Shown: piece after piece, positions 61,160-64,000 of the stretch
Layout of the letters: each line of letters begins with the position of its first letter
Position numbering within the stretch: position 1 is the stretch's first letter
Source of the DNA: a virus
Virus record (IMG/VR): IMGVR_UViG_3300030106_005394
Span: 1-64,000 of that record
Strand: one strand, 5' to 3'
DNA length: 64,000 bases
Made by a program: the position numbers and the translations under genes
The notes under the pieces: generated by a model
What the model was told of the DNA's origin: nothing
Database searches by the model: none
The model's input: the letters and a program-made list of their open reading frames with translations, nothing else

Positions 61160-61491
61160 TAGTTGATCTTGGTAAAGCCTAGGTTATCAATAACGTAGAC
61201 TGATTTATTTCCTTCTTCCTTATCGAGAACTATTATGTCTCCGACTGAAGCGGAGTGCGATAGGTTATCTTCAAATACAATTAAGCCAGCATTCTCAGTC
61301 CAGCTCTCCTCGTATTCATCTGGACAATTGCACCTTGCAAAAACATTGTGCAATTGCTTCTCGTCCTCGTCGCCATCGACATATGGAACTCTAACAGCTC
61401 TCTTGTATTCATCGAAGTGACCCTTCTTTTGCCACAACTCAGCATACTGAGAATGATGCTTAATAAACGCCTCTAACTGGGGTATGTTCAT
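61159..61491 (-). CDS. Hypothetical protein (110 aa), start revised
   Basis: The frame opens at 61542, but ATG 61491 overlaps the upstream stop (ATGA) and starts MNIPQLEAFIKHHSQYAELW. The C-terminal half is beta-rich (AGLIVFEDNLSHSASVGDII, VLDKEEGNKSVYVIDNLGFT), with two Cys in RCNCPDE. Probably soluble; the family is not recognised. Confidence 0.7.
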   Translation of the reverse strand: MNIPQLEAFIKHHSQYAELWQKKGHFDEYKRAVRVPYVDGDEDEKQLHNVFARCNCPDEYEESWTENAGLIVFEDNLSHSASVGDIIVLDKEEGNKSVYVIDNLGFTKIN

Positions 61492-62114
61492 TCGAATACA
61501 TCCTCCGTTGGGTTTACCTTTGTTGTTCCCTTGCCGTAGCACTCGATCCAGAATCCAACGTGTGCAATGAACTCTCTATTTCGCTGTTCGTGTCGAAGCT
61601 GCCTGAGCTTATCCTTGACATCGTAGCGATCTGAATCGGACTCGGCATCATCAAGTGCCAGCCCTAGATCCTCCCGCTCCTTCTTTATGTCGCTCATACT
61701 TTTGCCTGACACAAACTCACCCCTGTCACTCCATAGCTGATACATAGGCTCATCACTTTCGCCATTGTAGTGTTTCATTAGGGCATGCAGAGGGTAGTCT
61801 GTGTACTCGTGCCTAGTGCCGTTGAGCTTGAAGGGAACATGAACCTTTCGCAGTTGATCTGGGACGCAACAGCCAAGTGCATCTCTGTACTCTCGGAGCG
61901 GATCTATTATGTACTGTTCAATCCACTCCTCGGCGAACTCGCGTGACCATCCATAGTGATGGTGACCATACTCCCCCTCATAGGGGAAGTAATGGTCGTC
62001 TTGCAAAAAGGTTACGGCCGCATCATAGCCAATCCTTCTTGCTTTTTTATCGCCCCACAGATTTAGCATCTGTATTACGACTGATATTAGGTTTAGTTTT
62101 GGTTTTATAACCAT
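61488..62114 (-). CDS. Hypothetical protein (208 aa), start revised
   Basis: The frame opens at 62186, but ATG 62114 has GGA upstream and overlaps the zinc-ribbon gene's end by 10 bases. The protein has a hydrophobic helix (NLISVVIQMLNLWG), His/Tyr-rich sequence (GEYGHHHYGWSREFAEEWIE) and a charged C-terminal helix (KDKLRQLRHEQRNREFIAHV). Nothing identifies the function. Confidence 0.7.
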   Translation of the reverse strand: MVIKPKLNLISVVIQMLNLWGDKKARRIGYDAAVTFLQDDHYFPYEGEYGHHHYGWSREFAEEWIEQYIIDPLREYRDALGCCVPDQLRKVHVPFKLNGTRHEYTDYPLHALMKHYNGESDEPMYQLWSDRGEFVSGKSMSDIKKEREDLGLALDDAESDSDRYDVKDKLRQLRHEQRNREFIAHVGFWIECYGKGTTKVNPTEDVFE

Positions 62115-62317
62115 TTGTCTTCCTTTGCTTTCTTTTCGATTTCGAGTGTTTCGACACTGTAGTACCTTGCGTTGCACTTGGGGCAATGCCTCACTCTGCC
62201 TACGGCATTGTCGCCACCTATATCTAGGGCGATGCTACCGCAGACAGACTTACCTAGGTACATAGAGTGCCTACTGTCGATTATTTTGAGTTTATTCTTA
62301 CACTTGGGGCAGTACAT
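62105..62317 (-). CDS. Zinc-ribbon protein, NrdR-like N-terminus (70 aa)
   Basis: Two CxxC knuckles (CPKC at residues 3-6 and CPKC at 45-48) with SRHS between and RHCPKCNARYYSVETLEIEK after resemble the zinc ribbon of NrdR. The ATP-cone of NrdR is missing. It may be a small DNA-binding regulator. It precedes the 208-aa gene with a short overlap. Confidence 0.75.
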   Translation of the reverse strand: MYCPKCKNKLKIIDSRHSMYLGKSVCGSIALDIGGDNAVGRVRHCPKCNARYYSVETLEIEKKAKEDKWL

Positions 62318-62320
62318 AAC

Positions 62321-62767
62321 TTAGTCTTCAAACACGAACCTGAGTATCTTCATGCAGTTCTCTTCGTCCTGCAGTTTATTATACAGGTCGTCGTTTTCCT
62401 TTAGGTAGTCATCAACCCCCTTGTCAACCCTTTCAATGATCTTATACATTTCCTCCTCTTCGAATGGAAACGATATGAGCATTGGGCCAACTTCGTAGTC
62501 GTGACCTTCAATGATTGAGCCAACAAGAAGCCCAATACACTTTGATGGGCGAACGCCATTCCATACTTGCTTGACCCATTGTACCCAAGGCCATCTACAA
62601 GTATGAGGCGCCCTAGCTAGTGGGTCTTCGTAGCATAACTCCTTTCCGTTTTGGAAACGGAAGGCGACCCAAGGGCCGCAATCCGTGTATTTGTATATAG
62701 CTCTACCGAAGTGAGCCATAGAGTGGAAGTCTCCACTTATTAGTTGTGGTAGGTTATGTATTATCAT
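62321..62767 (-). CDS. Hypothetical protein (148 aa)
   Basis: The protein has Trp/Cys-rich regions (GPWVAFRFQNGKELCYEDPL, TCRWPWVQWVKQVWN) followed by a long acidic helical C-terminal part (EEEEMYKIIERVDKGVDDYL). The function is not recognised. It overlaps the next upstream gene by four bases. Confidence 0.72.
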   Translation of the reverse strand: MIIHNLPQLISGDFHSMAHFGRAIYKYTDCGPWVAFRFQNGKELCYEDPLARAPHTCRWPWVQWVKQVWNGVRPSKCIGLLVGSIIEGHDYEVGPMLISFPFEEEEMYKIIERVDKGVDDYLKENDDLYNKLQDEENCMKILRFVFED

Positions 62768-63036
62768 CGTAGTGATATTTGCCTCTCTATCATTAGTATA
62801 TGTTTTTTACGTATGTTTGTTACCATCTTGCACTTGCTGAACCATTCAGGGTCTGCGGCTATGCCTGTCTCCCTGAACTTCTTCATTGCTCCATTTAGCT
62901 TATCCTGAGCACCATCATGTATGTACTTGATCTCGCTCAGCAACTCCCTTAGGTCCTCGATGTCAAGGCTCCTGATTTCGTAGAGGAATTCACCATCGGA
63001 ATACTTTCCTTTCGATATTTCCTTTACTCGGTCCAT
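62764..63036 (-). CDS. Hypothetical helical protein (90 aa)
   Basis: A charged helical protein (FLYEIRSLDIEDLRELLSEI, HDGAQDKLNGAMKKFRETGI) ending IRKKHILMIERQISLR. It overlaps both neighbours. The family is unknown. Confidence 0.7.
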   Translation of the reverse strand: MDRVKEISKGKYSDGEFLYEIRSLDIEDLRELLSEIKYIHDGAQDKLNGAMKKFRETGIAADPEWFSKCKMVTNIRKKHILMIERQISLR

Positions 63037-63254
63037 GACCAGTCCTTACTGCTTACTATCATTGATAGGTTAGTGCCCTTTAGTTCTGCAATTAAGTCCC
63101 CATCTTTATGGTGCTTATATGTAACTACTGGCTTCATATCTATGTGAGGATTTAGCTGGTGGTACAGGATTTGGAGCTTTGACCACTTATCCAATACCTC
63201 CTTCGATACTTGTATTTGTGGTTCTTCGTCTTCTGAGTGATTAACTATGTACAT
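63024..63254 (-). CDS. Hypothetical protein (76 aa)
   Basis: A soluble protein with a helical region (VSKEVLDKWSKLQILYHQLN) and a beta C-terminus (HKDGDLIAELKGTNLSMIVS). It overlaps the integrase stop by 14 bases. The family is unknown. Confidence 0.7.
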   Translation of the reverse strand: MYIVNHSEDEEPQIQVSKEVLDKWSKLQILYHQLNPHIDMKPVVTYKHHKDGDLIAELKGTNLSMIVSSKDWSWTE

Positions 63255-64000
63255 GATTGTAACCTTCTGTGGTCGATGTGTCTGAGTGGCCTACATATCG
63301 GCCTATGTCTGTGATTGATAAGCCCATGCCAGCCAGCCTAGTCACAAAGCTGTGACGTAGGCTATGGAATGAGCGGCCTTCTATGCCGTACTCCTTGAGT
63401 AGCTTGCTGAATTTGGATGACAGTCTAGCTCTAGCTTTTGGGTACTCAACGGTAGCCCTTTGCCTAGGGAAGCAGAACACATCGTCCTCCTTCTCTATCT
63501 CCTCTAGATACTGACATAGCTTGCCAAGTCCAGTTGCTATATGGCCCAGTGGGAGAGACACACGCTTATCCCTCTTCTGTGTCCACACGACCATATGCGT
63601 ATCGGATATGGAGTTCCACTCCAAACAGCATATATCGCTCAACCTTAAGCCAGTATACCAGCTTATAGCGGTCGCCTGTCTATAGAAGTAAGGCGCGTGA
63701 TCTATGACATACTGTACCTCCGTTTCAGTGAAGGGCCTCACATTGCGACCCTCGCGCTGACTGTGGTTTAGTATGCGCTTGTTCACCTTAACTATATCGG
63801 CTGGATTTGTACTACAGTAACCCTTACCCTTTGCGTAAGCAAAGAACGCCTTGATTGCTGCAAGGGTGAAGTTCTTCGTAGAAACGGACTTGCCGTCATC
63901 CGCATTAACCCAAGCATTGATAATCTCTGGCGTTACAGCCGTTATCGACTTAAGCTTGCGCTCCTTGATGAACTTCTCCACGTACTTGCCTTGGGAGTAT
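63241..64000 (-). CDS. int: Tyrosine recombinase/integrase, 5' end cut by window edge
   Basis: The catalytic domain has R in TGLRLSDI, HSLRH with His and Arg (SFHSLRHSFVTRL), the second His in GHSDTST, and the nucleophile Tyr in TEGYNH. K137 in the beta-hairpin is the likely catalytic Lys. The frame continues past the window edge; upstream codons (YSQGKYVEKF) look like an integrase core-binding domain, and the GTG at 63981 is not the true start. It would integrate the phage DNA at a host att site. No attP or excisionase was seen. It suggests a temperate phage. Confidence 0.93.
   Translation of the reverse strand, partial: YSQGKYVEKFIKERKLKSITAVTPEIINAWVNADDGKSVSTKNFTLAAIKAFFAYAKGKGYCSTNPADIVKVNKRILNHSQREGRNVRPFTETEVQYVIDHAPYFYRQATAISWYTGLRLSDICCLEWNSISDTHMVVWTQKRDKRVSLPLGHIATGLGKLCQYLEEIEKEDDVFCFPRQRATVEYPKARARLSSKFSKLLKEYGIEGRSFHSLRHSFVTRLAGMGLSITDIGRYVGHSDTSTTEGYNHVHS

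Noticed and set aside
1-64000. tRNA and rRNA genes
   Set aside because: No cloverleaf with a proper TTC loop and CCA-adjacent stem, and no rRNA-like conserved stretch, was found by eye on either strand.

Overview
The window is a phage (or prophage) genome segment with a dense, modular layout and many ATGA or TAATG start/stop overlaps. It encodes a terminase, portal, scaffold-like protein, major capsid protein, head-tail adaptor, tail nozzle-like protein, several fibres and internal virion proteins, but no tape measure, tail tube or sheath. That points to a short-tailed (podovirus-type) tailed phage. A tyrosine integrase runs off the right edge, so it is probably temperate. Families such as the lysine-rich small proteins, the MNIFYLD-type protein and the large polyvalent protein recall aquatic phages. 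The host cannot be named from the sequence. No tRNA, rRNA, CRISPR array or insertion sequence was seen.

Layout: (1) 23-4674, minus strand: small accessory genes, including a thioredoxin-like protein, several with a shared 24-nt leader-like element, plus a terminator at 3882-3910. (2) 4976-9696, plus strand: two large unrecognised, probably virion-related proteins, a glycine-rich protein, a Cys-rich membrane protein, an MscS-like membrane protein and an HNH nuclease. (3) 9671-16800, minus strand: DNA replication and recombination. It holds an ERF annealing protein, a Cas4/RecB-type nuclease, a DUF932 protein, a RusA resolvase, a helicase loader-like HTH protein, a DnaB helicase, SSB and a dATP/dGTP diphosphohydrolase-like protein. 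(4) 17040-60558, plus strand: packaging and morphogenesis in order, ending in a 17.1-kb gene for a 5,699-residue polyvalent protein, a small nuclease, a lipoprotein of unimolecular-spanin architecture and a cassette of tiny lysine-rich proteins. (5) 60600-64000, minus strand: small accessory genes and the integrase.

How it works together: the minus-strand replication block would use host polymerase and primase (none is encoded here) with its own helicase, loader, SSB and ERF/RusA recombination. Palindromic repeats inside the loader gene are a candidate origin, by analogy with lambda O. The plus-strand late block builds the capsid and tail. The giant protein carries two HExxH metallopeptidase motifs and two LysM-like segments, and is the best candidate for a virion protein ejected into the host.

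The most notable features are the giant protein, the lysine-rich microprotein cassette, the ERF protein with an SSB-like acidic tip (which the phage SSB lacks), the candidate origin repeats, the repeated 24-nt element, and two probable non-coding transcripts marked by orphan terminators. All function calls come from reading motifs by eye; no database search was run.
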